A stretch of DNA of 64,000 bases from Thioclava sp. GXIMD4216 (GTDB lineage Bacteria; Pseudomonadota; Alphaproteobacteria; Rhodobacterales; Rhodobacteraceae), in contig NZ_CP149926.1 of NCBI RefSeq assembly GCF_037949285.1, positions 1,777,501 to 1,841,500 on the forward strand. The letters are read 5' to 3'. The position numbers were made by a program, and so were the translations under genes. This document shows, piece after piece, positions 25,846 to 35,183 of the stretch; position 1 is the stretch's first letter, and each line of letters opens with the position of its first letter. Under the pieces are notes generated by a model. That model worked only from the letters and a program-made list of their open reading frames with translations. It had not been told where the DNA came from and did no database searches.

Positions 25846-27212
25846 TCTCCGATATCGAAGCACAGGGATAGGGACGAGCCGTTATTGACGGGGCGGTCAA
25901 AGGTGACCCGCACCGAATTGAGCGGGGTTTGCGAATAGGGAGCGAGGCTGAGCCAGAAATTTCCGGTGGCCCGCAGGCGGTCGCCGCGCCGGAAATGGTA
26001 TTGCCGTTCGATGCCGCTTTCGGTGCGCAGCACGAAGGTTGCCTTGCGCGGGCCCTCATCACCGAAGCGGGCGAAAATGGCATCGGATGTGCCGAAGGTG
26101 GACCCGTTCAGCTGGGCCTCAAGCGTGCCGTCGACATCGTGCAAGACCAGCTTGTGGCTGCAGGATTTGGCATCCGCTGCTGCGACCAGTTCCTCCATCG
26201 GGCCGGAGCCGAACTGCATGATATCGGCATAGATCGGGCTTTCCCACACGATGAAAGCGGGACGCTGGCGGGCATAGTCATCGCTGGTCAGGTAAGATAG
26301 CAGCGCGCCGAACTGCCCGCCGCCGGTGACGGCATAATTCAGCACCTCAAGATCGCTATACTGTTCGATCCAGCCTGCGAAATTATTGGTGGGATTGTCC
26401 GAGAAAGAGGTGCCCAGCAGCACGACCGGCACCTGCTCGTCGGCATCGGCGAAAATATCCAGAGGCTCGTCGGCCGTTTGCGACGGGTCGGCCACGGCGG
26501 TGGTGTCAAACCCCATCGTCTCGACCTCGGGCAACGCCTGACGGCAGCGCATCTGCATGGTGCGGCGCATGGTCGAGAACCCCTCGCGCGCGCCGATCGA
26601 CACGGTCTCGAAAGTGGTTTTCGGCAGGGCGTCATAGCTGGCTTGCTGGCGCATCTGGCCAGCAATCTGGCGGGCCGCGCGGCGCGCACCTTCGGATGTC
26701 CAGTGATAATCGGAGCGGAAGAAAAGCGGCACCTGCCCCGTGCCATATCGCGCCACATCCTCGGGGCCGATATCCTCCAGCATCCCGTGCAGCAGATCGG
26801 CGGTGATCACCCCCCGCGCCCGTAGCGCGCGGATCGACTGGCGGTATTCCTGCTGCGCGCTGGCCCAATCGTATTCCAAGGCGCTCAGATCATCGGGAAG
26901 GGCTTCGGGCATGGCCTCAGCCTTGGTCGGCACAGGCGCGAAAATCAGCGTCGTGCCCGCCTCTTCGAGAGCGGCGGACAGACGCGCCACGGCCTCGACG
27001 GCGGCGGGCGAGAGATCCTGCCCCAAGGTCAGATCCGTGGCCAGACGGTAGAACACCCCGTCCTTGCCCTCCATCGCGGGTACAACGGCCTCTTCCTTCA
27101 GCCCGTAGCATCCGAATTCGGAAACATCGCGGGCTAAAGCCGGTGCCGCCCAGACCGCAAGCGCCACAGCCAGTCCCCATCTGCATCCGCTGGTCTTTCT
27201 GTCAGCCTTCAT
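25842..27212 (-). CDS. algX: Alginate O-acetyltransferase AlgX
   Basis: A 456-residue protein with a signal peptide (1-28). The SGNH hydrolase-like domain (PF16822) shows Asp168-x-His170 in RSDYHWTSEG and nucleophile Ser269 in LLGTSFSDNP. These are the catalytic elements that acetylate polymannuronate in the periplasm. The C-terminal 110 residues (from KLVLHDVDGTLEAQL) resemble the carbohydrate-binding module of AlgX, which distinguishes it from AlgJ. Cysteines (35, 222 and others) suggest disulphides. It is followed directly by algF and preceded by the Sel1-repeat gene. Confidence 0.85.
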   Translation of the reverse strand: MKADRKTSGCRWGLAVALAVWAAPALARDVSEFGCYGLKEEAVVPAMEGKDGVFYRLATDLTLGQDLSPAAVEAVARLSAALEEAGTTLIFAPVPTKAEAMPEALPDDLSALEYDWASAQQEYRQSIRALRARGVITADLLHGMLEDIGPEDVARYGTGQVPLFFRSDYHWTSEGARRAARQIAGQMRQQASYDALPKTTFETVSIGAREGFSTMRRTMQMRCRQALPEVETMGFDTTAVADPSQTADEPLDIFADADEQVPVVLLGTSFSDNPTNNFAGWIEQYSDLEVLNYAVTGGGQFGALLSYLTSDDYARQRPAFIVWESPIYADIMQFGSGPMEELVAAADAKSCSHKLVLHDVDGTLEAQLNGSTFGTSDAIFARFGDEGPRKATFVLRTESGIERQYHFRRGDRLRATGNFWLSLAPYSQTPLNSVRVTFDRPVNNGSSLSLCFDIGE

Positions 27213-27224
27213 GCGTGTTGCCTC

Positions 27225-28040
27225 TCAATTCCTGTCAGTTTCCAAGCGCACAACATTTTGCCCCAAGGCAAGCATTCCAATATTTGCATTCTGACCAACC
27301 AACTCGAGAACCTGTTGTAACCCGTCGCTATCCTTTGCTTTTGCCTTCTCGACAATCATCTGGGACGCCAGATTGAGGTTGCCATTGGCAATCGCGAGCT
27401 GCCCATATTCGGTGGCTTTTTCCGCATCCTGCGTGCCGAAGAGATCGCCTGTCCGCCACGCCTCCGCCACGCGCGAGGCGGCATTGGCATTGCCATGAAC
27501 CGCGGCAAATTCCAGTGCCTGCCCGATCTGTCTCAGCCGCGTCGCCGCTCCCTCGAAGGCCCCCTCGGCCAGACCGCGATCGGTGGTCTCGATCAGGCGG
27601 TTGACTGCAAAAACGCGCCCCGTATGCACCGCAATCGCGTAGTAATGCGCGATATCTGCGCGCAGGTCGGGCCGGTCCTCGGCTTCGAGGATCTTGGCAA
27701 AGTTGAAGGCCGCCAGCCCGTCGCCCGCATCCGCCAGCGCACGCAGGCGGTTAATGGTCACCGGACGGTCCTCGATCATCGCGCGGCGGGTATGGCGCAA
27801 CTGCGCGCTGGGCAACTGGCGCGTGGCGGAGACCCCGAACGGGGATCGAATGCTCTCCCCGCCAGCCGGTGCAAGGCCGAGGCCCAGCACCGCACCGACG
27901 AGGAGAAGCACCATACCCGACGGTGAGCGAAGACCATACGGATACCTCCGTGGCTTTAGCCGGGCATGTTCCATCTGCACTGACGGGCAGTCCTGTCCAT
28001 GAGTGGTCACTTCGGGATGCAGACGGGGATTATTTGTCAT
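27225..28040 (-). CDS. Small Sel1-repeat protein in the alginate operon
   Basis: A 271-residue protein, with its ATG inside the end of algJ (11-nt overlap). One hydrophobic segment (about 43-60, GMVLLLVGAVLGLGLAPAGG) could be a signal or N-terminal anchor, with an unusually long basic N-terminus before it. Sel1-like helical pairs follow: LADAGDGLAAFNFAKILEAE, FAAVHGNANAASRVAEAWRT, GQLAIANGNLNLASQMIVEK. I know no direct counterpart in the Pseudomonas alg operon. It may share the scaffold role with the 931-residue protein downstream. It is distant from, but could be derived from, AlgK. Confidence 0.6.
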   Translation of the reverse strand: MTNNPRLHPEVTTHGQDCPSVQMEHARLKPRRYPYGLRSPSGMVLLLVGAVLGLGLAPAGGESIRSPFGVSATRQLPSAQLRHTRRAMIEDRPVTINRLRALADAGDGLAAFNFAKILEAEDRPDLRADIAHYYAIAVHTGRVFAVNRLIETTDRGLAEGAFEGAATRLRQIGQALEFAAVHGNANAASRVAEAWRTGDLFGTQDAEKATEYGQLAIANGNLNLASQMIVEKAKAKDSDGLQQVLELVGQNANIGMLALGQNVVRLETDRN

Positions 28041-29268
28041 TGAATATCGGTCCTTTCGGCAGGTCCGGCCCCGCGCCCAGATCGGCGAAACGGGCAGGAT
28101 AGGTCAGCGCGAGATCGGCACTGCGCACGGGCGACTGGTCGGCCCCGATATGCGCCAGCACCATCGCGGCGCGCTGGCCGGCCAGAAGCGGCGCGTCCTG
28201 CAGGTTTTCGGGGGCGGTCCAGATGTCGGGGTCGGCCAGATAGCGCACGGGCACTTCCCAGATCACCTGTTTGGGGGGCGAAAGCTGGAAGGCCTGATCG
28301 GCCAGCATTTCCAGGAAGGGTTTGACGGGCCCCTGTCCCTCTTTGGCGTAATTCAGCACATCCTGATGCAGATCCAGCTTGAGGCTTTCCGCGAAGGACC
28401 AGTTGGGATTGGCCGAATAGGACGTGCCAACCAGCACCGTCTCGACAGAGGCAGGCCCCAGCAGCGTGTCGAACAGATCGTCCCCGTTCTCCGCGACCTG
28501 CGTCACGAAGGGCCTTGCGGTTTCCTCCGGCAGCCCGACCCGCTGGGTCCATTCCGCCGAGGTGATGAATTTCGTCAGATCGCCGTGGAATTGCTGCGCG
28601 GGTTCCTCTTGTGCGCTCACGCTGGCCGATCCTTGCGGCACCACCTGCGCGACGGCCTCGGCCACTGCGGCGGCGCCTGCACGTGTCCAATGGGTGTCGG
28701 AGCTATAGAACACCTGCGCGTGGCGGGCGGCATCCAGCAAGGCGCTGCGGCTGTCGACCACTTTGATGCCCATCGCCTGAAGCCCTGCGAAGAAGGTCGC
28801 GTAGCGTTCTTCCAGATCGCGGGCCATTCCGCTGCCGCCCAGTTCGTTGCGATAGATATCGGCCTTGCCCGCCAGCGGCACCACCACCAGATCGATGCCC
28901 TTATCGGCCAGAGTCTCGCGCAGGATCTCGGTGCGGGCAAAGACGGCCTCCATCGGCTCGTCCATCTTGCGGGCCTCTTCTTGCGTGAACAGCCAGCCAT
29001 TGCGGCCCGAAACCACGCCCTTGCGCCCTTCTTTCAGCGCAAGCCAGCGTCCGGCCCCCACGACCCCTGCGGCAAAATCGTGATGCGGCAGCGCGGCGCG
29101 CCATGTGTCGTTGATGGTGGCGCTGGCGCGGCCCTGCATCCAGTCGGCCAGCGTCCAGCGGTGGTCCTGTGTGGTTCTGTCCAGCGCCGGAAGGGCACCG
29201 GCAATGCCATAGGCGGCATAGGCCAGAACAGCTGCGGGAAAGACAAGGCGGATGGTGGTGGAGATCAT
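28030..29268 (-). CDS. algJ: Alginate O-acetyltransferase AlgJ
   Basis: A 412-residue protein with an N-terminal membrane anchor/signal (VFPAAVLAYAAYGIAGALPA). The SGNH-like acetyltransferase domain (PF16822) has Asp191-x-His193 in SSDTHWTRAG and Ser283 in LVGTSYSANP. The GRNGWLFTQEEARKMDEP segment is typical of AlgJ/AlgX. Unlike AlgX it lacks the C-terminal binding module. AlgJ accepts acetyl groups exported by the membrane protein AlgI. The gene begins 9 nt after algI. Confidence 0.85.
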   Translation of the reverse strand: MISTTIRLVFPAAVLAYAAYGIAGALPALDRTTQDHRWTLADWMQGRASATINDTWRAALPHHDFAAGVVGAGRWLALKEGRKGVVSGRNGWLFTQEEARKMDEPMEAVFARTEILRETLADKGIDLVVVPLAGKADIYRNELGGSGMARDLEERYATFFAGLQAMGIKVVDSRSALLDAARHAQVFYSSDTHWTRAGAAAVAEAVAQVVPQGSASVSAQEEPAQQFHGDLTKFITSAEWTQRVGLPEETARPFVTQVAENGDDLFDTLLGPASVETVLVGTSYSANPNWSFAESLKLDLHQDVLNYAKEGQGPVKPFLEMLADQAFQLSPPKQVIWEVPVRYLADPDIWTAPENLQDAPLLAGQRAAMVLAHIGADQSPVRSADLALTYPARFADLGAGPDLPKGPIFNDK

Positions 29269-29277
29269 GGCACCCTC

Positions 29278-30774
29278 TTAGAACTGGAAATACAGGAAGG
29301 GCGTGAAGGCGGCCTCGGAGATCCGCAAAACACAGGCGGTGAACAACAGCGCCAGTGCCAGAGAACCCGCCAGAGAGCTCGCTGCCGCCGTGGCGCTGCG
29401 TGTGGGGGCCATGACGGAGACCATACCTGAGGTCCCGCTATCTGTCCCCGCAAGACCCGCGGCGGTGCCGCTTGAGATGTCCTGTGCCCGCCACTGGCGA
29501 ACCAGATCCTTCAGGCGGGGTTCGAGGGCTGCGACCATGATGGCCAGGGCAAGGAAAACCAGTGCCTCGTTGCGGATCTGCACGGCGATGTCGAACGGAA
29601 TGGCGGTGCCGTTCAGCCCTGCCATGCCCGCCAGCACCCCGAGCGCCTGATCGAGATCGGCGGCACGGAAGAAGACCCAGCCGACCAGCACCGTCAGCAG
29701 TGTGCGCAGCACCGACAGCGCCCCGTTGCCCTGCGGCACGATTTTTGCCCGCTCCAGCGCCAGCCATGTGCCATGCCATGCGCCCCAGATCACGAAGGTC
29801 CAGTTTGCCCCGTGCCACAACCCGCCCAGCACCATGACGATCCAGAGGTTGAAATAGGTCCGCGCCGTGCCAAAGCGGTTTCCGCCCAGCGGGATATAGA
29901 GATAATCGCGCAGCCAGACCGAAAGCGAGATATGCCAGCGCCGCCAGAATTCGGTGATCGAGCGCGAGATATAGGGGGTGTTGAAGTTCTCGGTAAAGCG
30001 GAACCCCATGATCATGCCCAGACCGATGGCCATATCGGAATAGCCCGAGAAGTCGAAATAAAGCTGCAGCATATAGGCAACCGCCCCAAGCCACGCCACG
30101 GGGTTCGCCGGATCGGCAGTGGTGAAGGCCAGATCGGCCAGAGGCGCGATGGCATCGGCCAGCAGTACTTTTTTCGCCAGCCCGATGGTAAAGCGGGCAA
30201 AGCCGTCGGCCACCATTTCGGGCGTCGAGCGACGGTCGCGGAACTGGTCGGCCAGATCCTTGAAGCGCAGGATCGGTCCGGCGATCAGCTGCGGAAACAA
30301 CGCGATGAAGGCGGCAAAATCGATCAGTCCGGTATCGGCGGGCGCATCCTTGCGCCAGACATCGACAAGATAGGAAATCGACTGGAAGACATAGAAGCTG
30401 ACGCCGATGGGCAGGATGATCTGCCAGTGAAAGCCGAGTTGGTCAGGCGTGGTACCGAAGGCGGCGGCAAGGCTGTCCATGAAGAAGCCCAGATATTTGA
30501 ACGTGCCCAGCACCGCGAGATTGCCGCCAAGCCCCGCCACCAGCCATGCCTTGCCGCGCCGACGGCCCAGATGCGCCGCGATGCCACGGCCACAGACCCA
30601 TGTGAACACGGTGGTTGCCACGAGAAGGCCCAGAAAATCGATCCGCCACCATGCGTAGAACAGATAGCTGCCCAGCAGGATGGTCAGGTTCTTGCCGCGG
30701 CGCGGTGTCAGGAAATAGGCCAGCAGGAACAGCGGCAGAAACAGAAACAGAAACGTTTCGGAGGCAAAGACCAT
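29278..30774 (-). CDS. algI: Membrane-bound O-acyltransferase AlgI
   Basis: A 498-residue polytopic protein of the MBOAT family with about 11 predicted membrane segments. Signatures: FLFLPLFLLAYFLTPRRGKN at the N-terminus, RRWHISLSVWLRDYLYIPLG, and the catalytic His in VLGGLWHGANWTFVIWG. It moves acetyl groups across the inner membrane for alginate acetylation. It lies directly between the algG-like gene (3-nt gap) and algJ (9-nt gap). Residues 450-475 form an unusual Ser/Thr/Gly/Ala-rich stretch before the last membrane helix. Confidence 0.93.
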   Translation of the reverse strand: MVFASETFLFLFLPLFLLAYFLTPRRGKNLTILLGSYLFYAWWRIDFLGLLVATTVFTWVCGRGIAAHLGRRRGKAWLVAGLGGNLAVLGTFKYLGFFMDSLAAAFGTTPDQLGFHWQIILPIGVSFYVFQSISYLVDVWRKDAPADTGLIDFAAFIALFPQLIAGPILRFKDLADQFRDRRSTPEMVADGFARFTIGLAKKVLLADAIAPLADLAFTTADPANPVAWLGAVAYMLQLYFDFSGYSDMAIGLGMIMGFRFTENFNTPYISRSITEFWRRWHISLSVWLRDYLYIPLGGNRFGTARTYFNLWIVMVLGGLWHGANWTFVIWGAWHGTWLALERAKIVPQGNGALSVLRTLLTVLVGWVFFRAADLDQALGVLAGMAGLNGTAIPFDIAVQIRNEALVFLALAIMVAALEPRLKDLVRQWRAQDISSGTAAGLAGTDSGTSGMVSVMAPTRSATAAASSLAGSLALALLFTACVLRISEAAFTPFLYFQF

Positions 30775-30777
30775 AGA

Positions 30778-32466
30778 TCAGATCCCTTCGCAGCTGGGCG
30801 CGACAGATGGCGCCGCTGTCGGCGTGGTGAGAGAAAGTGCGGTATGGGCCTTTTGCGCCGCCAGCCACGCGGGCTGCTGGCTGGCAACGGGGCCGCTCAT
30901 CAGGCGGGGAAATTGCGCCGCCAGCCGGTTGCCCTGCAGATGCAGCCGCGCAGGCCGATCCCCGCGCAGGCCCTCGCGGTTATGAGCCATCAGATTGTCC
31001 GAAAGCGACAGCCCCCCCGCCGCCATATCCACCAGCTCTACCGCTGCGGTGCGGGCCTGCAGGAAACCGTTCTGGTGGATTGTGACCGCATCGGCATGGT
31101 TGAGGCGCAGGGCCGTGGTTCCGGCCCCTACCACCAGATTTTGCTCGACCAGCACACAGCGGCTGTCGCGGATTTCAAGGCCGGTGGCGAGGGGCTTCAA
31201 CAGCATGTTCTGGCGCAGCCGTAGGGCCTGTGATCCGCCGCTGACCAGAATGCCCCCCGATCCGGCGGCAAAGCTGTTCTGCTCGATCCGGCTCTGGCGC
31301 AGCCCCGCAAGCTCCAGCGCCGAGGCGCTGCCGGTGGTACGGAACGCGACATTGCGGATCTCTGCCTTGGCCAGATTGCGCAAAACGACCCCTTCGCGGG
31401 TGCGGCCTTCGAACTGGCTATCGGTCAGGGAAAACCCGTCCACCCCTTCGACGCGCAATTCCGCGACATCCAGAAACTGGCTCTCGCTGATGCGCGAGGT
31501 CTCTTCGGCATGGTAGAGAAGGCCGGAGCTGATCGACAGGCCGGCTATCGCGCCCATGCCCGTTGTACCAACGCTGCCTGTGCCATTGGTGCTGCCCTGC
31601 GCCCCCAGCCCGATAAAGGCCGCATGCTCGGCCAGCAGCACACCCTGCCCCGCAACCGTCACGAAGGGTTCATAGCTGGCCAGATGGGGATTGACCGGTC
31701 GGGTGCTGGCAATGGTGGCGCCCTGCAATTCCAGCGTTCCGAAGGCCAGCACGAAGGCTCCGGCTGCGCGTGACAGATAAAGCGTCTCGCCTGGTGCCAT
31801 CCGCAGCGCGGCGTCGTTCCACAACACCAGTGGACGTTCGACAACCACCCCGTCCTCGACCGCGTAAAGCCCCGGCAGGCCCGCTTTGGCAAGCGTTGCC
31901 AGATCGGCCGTGCCGCCAGTGATATAGATCGCCGTATCCTCTCCCGCGCGGGCGGCCATGATCGGGGCGAAATTCGACGGCCCCGCCATCACGGCAAGCC
32001 ATGTCAAAGCGGTGTTCAGCGAGCCTTCGCTCAGTTCCGCTTTCGCGGAGGGCCGTTGGAGCGCCACAGGCGGGGCTGGAACGGCCTCTGCCTGTGGGGC
32101 GGCCTCTGCCTGCGGAATGAGAGGCGCGCCGATCTCCTTGCGGAAGGCGGCATAAAGAAGGGTCGGATCTGCGTCTTGGGCCGCCTGCCCAAGCCCGCCA
32201 AGCCCGTCATGGCTGTCCAGCGACAGCCCCGCGCGCCCGCGCTGCGGGGCGGGCATGGCCGTGGGGGCGTGCCGCAGCAACGAGCTTGGTGCGGCCAGCC
32301 CCCCGAGCCGTAAGGACCCCTTGCCGACCGTCATATCCTGAGCGGAGAGCTGCGCCCCCCCGAGCCCCCACAAAGCCACGGCAGTGGCCAGCGGCAGGGT
32401 CTTGGGCCAGAAGTGCCGGGGCGGACAAGCGGGACGGGCGGATCGCGGGCGCGGGAGGCGGATCAT
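30778..32466 (-). CDS. AlgG-like periplasmic beta-helix protein (mannuronan epimerase candidate)
   Basis: A 562-residue precursor with a signal peptide (ending about SAQD, residue 44). From about residue 240 it forms right-handed beta-helix coils (LRVEGVDGFSLTDSQFEGRT, AEIRNVAF, SRIEQNSF, VTIHQNGF). Size, fold and place between algA and algI match AlgG, the mannuronan C5-epimerase that introduces guluronate. However, I cannot find the DPHD catalytic motif of characterised AlgG. The N-terminal half contains an Ala/Pro linker. It may be a diverged epimerase or a structural guard for the polymer. Confidence 0.6.
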   Translation of the reverse strand: MIRLPRPRSARPACPPRHFWPKTLPLATAVALWGLGGAQLSAQDMTVGKGSLRLGGLAAPSSLLRHAPTAMPAPQRGRAGLSLDSHDGLGGLGQAAQDADPTLLYAAFRKEIGAPLIPQAEAAPQAEAVPAPPVALQRPSAKAELSEGSLNTALTWLAVMAGPSNFAPIMAARAGEDTAIYITGGTADLATLAKAGLPGLYAVEDGVVVERPLVLWNDAALRMAPGETLYLSRAAGAFVLAFGTLELQGATIASTRPVNPHLASYEPFVTVAGQGVLLAEHAAFIGLGAQGSTNGTGSVGTTGMGAIAGLSISSGLLYHAEETSRISESQFLDVAELRVEGVDGFSLTDSQFEGRTREGVVLRNLAKAEIRNVAFRTTGSASALELAGLRQSRIEQNSFAAGSGGILVSGGSQALRLRQNMLLKPLATGLEIRDSRCVLVEQNLVVGAGTTALRLNHADAVTIHQNGFLQARTAAVELVDMAAGGLSLSDNLMAHNREGLRGDRPARLHLQGNRLAAQFPRLMSGPVASQQPAWLAAQKAHTALSLTTPTAAPSVAPSCEGI

Positions 32467-32481
32467 GGATGCAGGCTCCGT

Positions 32482-33978
32482 TCAGCGGATATCGGCGACA
32501 TTGGCGGCCAGCGTGACCTGCGCCACCTCTTCCTCCAAGGCGACAAGTTTGCGGATCGCATCCTCGGTGCGGGTTTCGGCCAGTGCCGCCTGCCGGACCT
32601 TCTCGAGCTCGGTCAGCTTGACATGCAGCATGATGATCGCACGGCCCGAGATATTGCTGACCGGCATGGCGTAATCGGCATCGATCATGATCGAGCACCC
32701 CTCGAACAACGTGCGTTCGCCTTCGGGCAGCGTGCACTCGCCCTGCCCCGAGATCATGGTCAGGATCGAGCGGCCCTCGCCCGTGCCATTCACCGTCAGC
32801 TTGGCACCGCTTTCCACCCGCATCATTTCCATCTCGCAATCGCCCTGACTGCGCAATGTCTCGCTCTGGCCCCATGTCACATCGCGCAGGCGGTGGCTGA
32901 TGACCTCGTTGCGCTTGTTTTTCTTGAGCTGTTCGACCACCAGTTTGACATCCTGCGAGCGTTGGCGATTGGCCAGCAGCAGCGCATCGGGCGTGTCCAC
33001 CACGATCACATCATCCAGACCGATCACCGCCACCAGCCGGTCTTCGGAACGGATCAGCGAATTGGCGGTGTCATGGGTGACAACATCGCCAAAGGTGACA
33101 TTGCCGTTTTCCTTCTGGTCGGAAATCGAATGGACCGAATTCCAAGCGCCGACATCATTCCAGTCGATCCCCGGCAGCGGCGCCAGCGAGATATGTTCCG
33201 AGCGTTCGAAAATCAGCCGCTCGGTCGGTTCGTTGGCGGCTTTGCCAAAGGCGTTTTCCTCCAGCACGCTGGCCCCGAGCTGATCCTCGGAGGCATGGGC
33301 CAGCGCGTCCGATACGGCGGCCAGTGTCTGGGGATCGAATTTGGCAAATTCCTCGACCAGAAGATCGGCGCGCAGCATCGAGATGCCCGAGGCCCAGTAG
33401 GATTGCCCGTCCTCGAGCATCTTCAGCGCCACCTCCGCCGGAGGCTTCTCGACGAAGCGCAGCACGCGGTGCAGGCCGCTGAAATGGTCATAGGCCCCAC
33501 CGTCGGTAATATAGCCATAGCCCGTTTCGGCATAGGTGGGGATCACGCCGAAGGTGATGATCTGTCCGGCCTCTGCGGCGGGCAGCATGGCGGTGATGAT
33601 GGTGTTGATATCGCCCGAGATGATATGATCCGAGGGCAGCACCAGCAGCTTGGCATCCCTGTCGTCGCGCAGGGCATAAAGGGCCGCCGCCAGCACTGCC
33701 GGTCCGGTGTTGCGGCCCATCGGTTCCCCGATGATCTGGCCGGTCTTCTGGATATCGCGCAACTGGCGTTTGACAATCGCCGTCTGGCGCGCGTTGGTCA
33801 CCACGATCGGGTCGCCGAATTCCTTGCCGGTATGGCGCTGCACGGTTTCCTGAAAGAAGGTGGCCCCTCCGCGCCCATTGACGGACTGGAACTGTTTGGG
33901 CTGTTCGACGCGGGACATCGGCCAAAGACGTGATCCCATGCCGCCACAAAGAACGGTCGGTCGGATTGCATTATACAT
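32482..33978 (-). CDS. algA: Mannose-1-phosphate guanylyltransferase / mannose-6-phosphate isomerase
   Basis: A 498-residue bifunctional enzyme. The N-terminal nucleotidyltransferase has the VLCGGMGSRLWPMSR and PKQF signature, and FVEKPP for mannose-1-phosphate recognition. The C-terminal type II PMI cupin is present, but its usual metal motif (QxHxHRxEHW) is not obvious; instead it reads EMEMMRVESGAKLTVNG. Residues past 450 form an extra helical tail. It supplies GDP-mannose to AlgD. The isomerase half may be weak or inactive, which would need a separate ManA. It lies between alg44 and the algG-like gene. Confidence 0.82.
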   Translation of the reverse strand: MYNAIRPTVLCGGMGSRLWPMSRVEQPKQFQSVNGRGGATFFQETVQRHTGKEFGDPIVVTNARQTAIVKRQLRDIQKTGQIIGEPMGRNTGPAVLAAALYALRDDRDAKLLVLPSDHIISGDINTIITAMLPAAEAGQIITFGVIPTYAETGYGYITDGGAYDHFSGLHRVLRFVEKPPAEVALKMLEDGQSYWASGISMLRADLLVEEFAKFDPQTLAAVSDALAHASEDQLGASVLEENAFGKAANEPTERLIFERSEHISLAPLPGIDWNDVGAWNSVHSISDQKENGNVTFGDVVTHDTANSLIRSEDRLVAVIGLDDVIVVDTPDALLLANRQRSQDVKLVVEQLKKNKRNEVISHRLRDVTWGQSETLRSQGDCEMEMMRVESGAKLTVNGTGEGRSILTMISGQGECTLPEGERTLFEGCSIMIDADYAMPVSNISGRAIIMLHVKLTELEKVRQAALAETRTEDAIRKLVALEEEVAQVTLAANVADIR

Positions 33979-33980
33979 AA

Positions 33981-35114
33981 TTACTCCTCCGATACAGATT
34001 TACGCGTGAACTGATCAACCAGGCTGTCGAGCGGTGTGGCGCGGTGAATGGTCAACTGGGCCAACTGACCTTCGCGGTCAGCAGGCAGCGGTGTCTGGGG
34101 CACAAGATCCACGCGAACCTGACGGTTGGCACCAAGGGCGGCCGCCGCAGCCAGAGAGGCGGCATCGGCATGGGTCGCGATGCGCGTCCCGTCCGGAAAT
34201 TGCGCGGTAATCTCGCGGGCCTGCGCCAGCGCATAAAGCTGGTCGGAGGCGATATTGGCTTTCAGTACAACAGGGGCGTCTGCCTCCGAGAGCTGGAACA
34301 CCGGCTGGCCTTCTTGCACGGTGGCCCCAAGCTGCGGCCCGACAGAGCGCGCGTTACAGTCGCAGGGCATAGCGACCGCAAGGGTCTGGCCGGTGGTCGA
34401 GCGGATCGAGAACGCGACCTCGCCCATCTGCGCGCTGGGGTCGATATAGTCGATCTGGCCCGCGCTGATGGCGTTCAGTTGCGGCCCTGCGGCAAGCGCC
34501 TGTGCGGGGGCGGGAATGGCAAGGGTGAACAGGCGCTCGCGCAGGAGCCATGCCCCGCCTCCGACCAGAAGGGCCGTGGCCAGCAGCATCAGCGTGCCAT
34601 TGACCAGACGCCGCCCGAGGCCCGTCCCGCCGGTTGCGGCGGCATGGCCTTTGGCACCGGCGACCTGCATCGGTTGCAAGGCCACGCCCAGCACCCGCCC
34701 GAGCGAGATCACATCCCCCGCGATATAGCTGTTCAGCACATGGCGGAGCTGTGGCAGATGGCTGCCGGAAGGGTCGATGAAATCAACCGCGATGGTGCCC
34801 TTTCCGGGGTCGATATCGGTTACCAGCGCAGGGATCGGCAGGGTCAGGTTGAACCCCTCGAAGGGGAAGATCACGCGCAGCAGGCGTTGTTCGCCCACAA
34901 TATGGGGGTCGGCCAGACCGCCGAGTTTGGCGCGCATCAGCGAGATGGACTGGCCTTGAAACTGGCGTCCGTCGATTTCGGCGGAAAAGGGCAGTTCCAG
35001 CAGCGGGTGATCGCCCGGCAGCGCCAGATCGGGGGTGAGGTCGGGGGGTGGAAAGGCGCTTTGGGCGGTTCGGGTGGTCAGGTTGGATCTATGCGGATCG
35101 GCCATCGTGGACAT
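33981..35114 (-). CDS. alg44: Alginate co-polymerase Alg44 (PilZ-like plus periplasmic HlyD-like domain)
   Basis: A 377-residue protein. A cytoplasmic beta-barrel region (about 40-125) precedes one membrane helix (about 172-192, GTLMLLATALLVGGGAWLL). The periplasmic part follows, containing a lipoyl/HlyD-like segment (VGPQLGATVQEGQPVFQLSE). This is the layout of Alg44, which activates the synthase Alg8 on binding c-di-GMP. The canonical RxxxR and D/NxSxxG residues are not evident: the region reads IDGRQFQGQSISLMRAKLGG. It follows alg8 in the operon, as in Pseudomonas. Confidence 0.78.
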   Translation of the reverse strand: MSTMADPHRSNLTTRTAQSAFPPPDLTPDLALPGDHPLLELPFSAEIDGRQFQGQSISLMRAKLGGLADPHIVGEQRLLRVIFPFEGFNLTLPIPALVTDIDPGKGTIAVDFIDPSGSHLPQLRHVLNSYIAGDVISLGRVLGVALQPMQVAGAKGHAAATGGTGLGRRLVNGTLMLLATALLVGGGAWLLRERLFTLAIPAPAQALAAGPQLNAISAGQIDYIDPSAQMGEVAFSIRSTTGQTLAVAMPCDCNARSVGPQLGATVQEGQPVFQLSEADAPVVLKANIASDQLYALAQAREITAQFPDGTRIATHADAASLAAAAALGANRQVRVDLVPQTPLPADREGQLAQLTIHRATPLDSLVDQFTRKSVSEE

Positions 35115-35183
35115 CGGGGAAAGGCTCCTTGAGTTGGCGCGAAAAAGGGGGCGTGATCTTCGGGTCGGGCAGATTCTGGCGGG

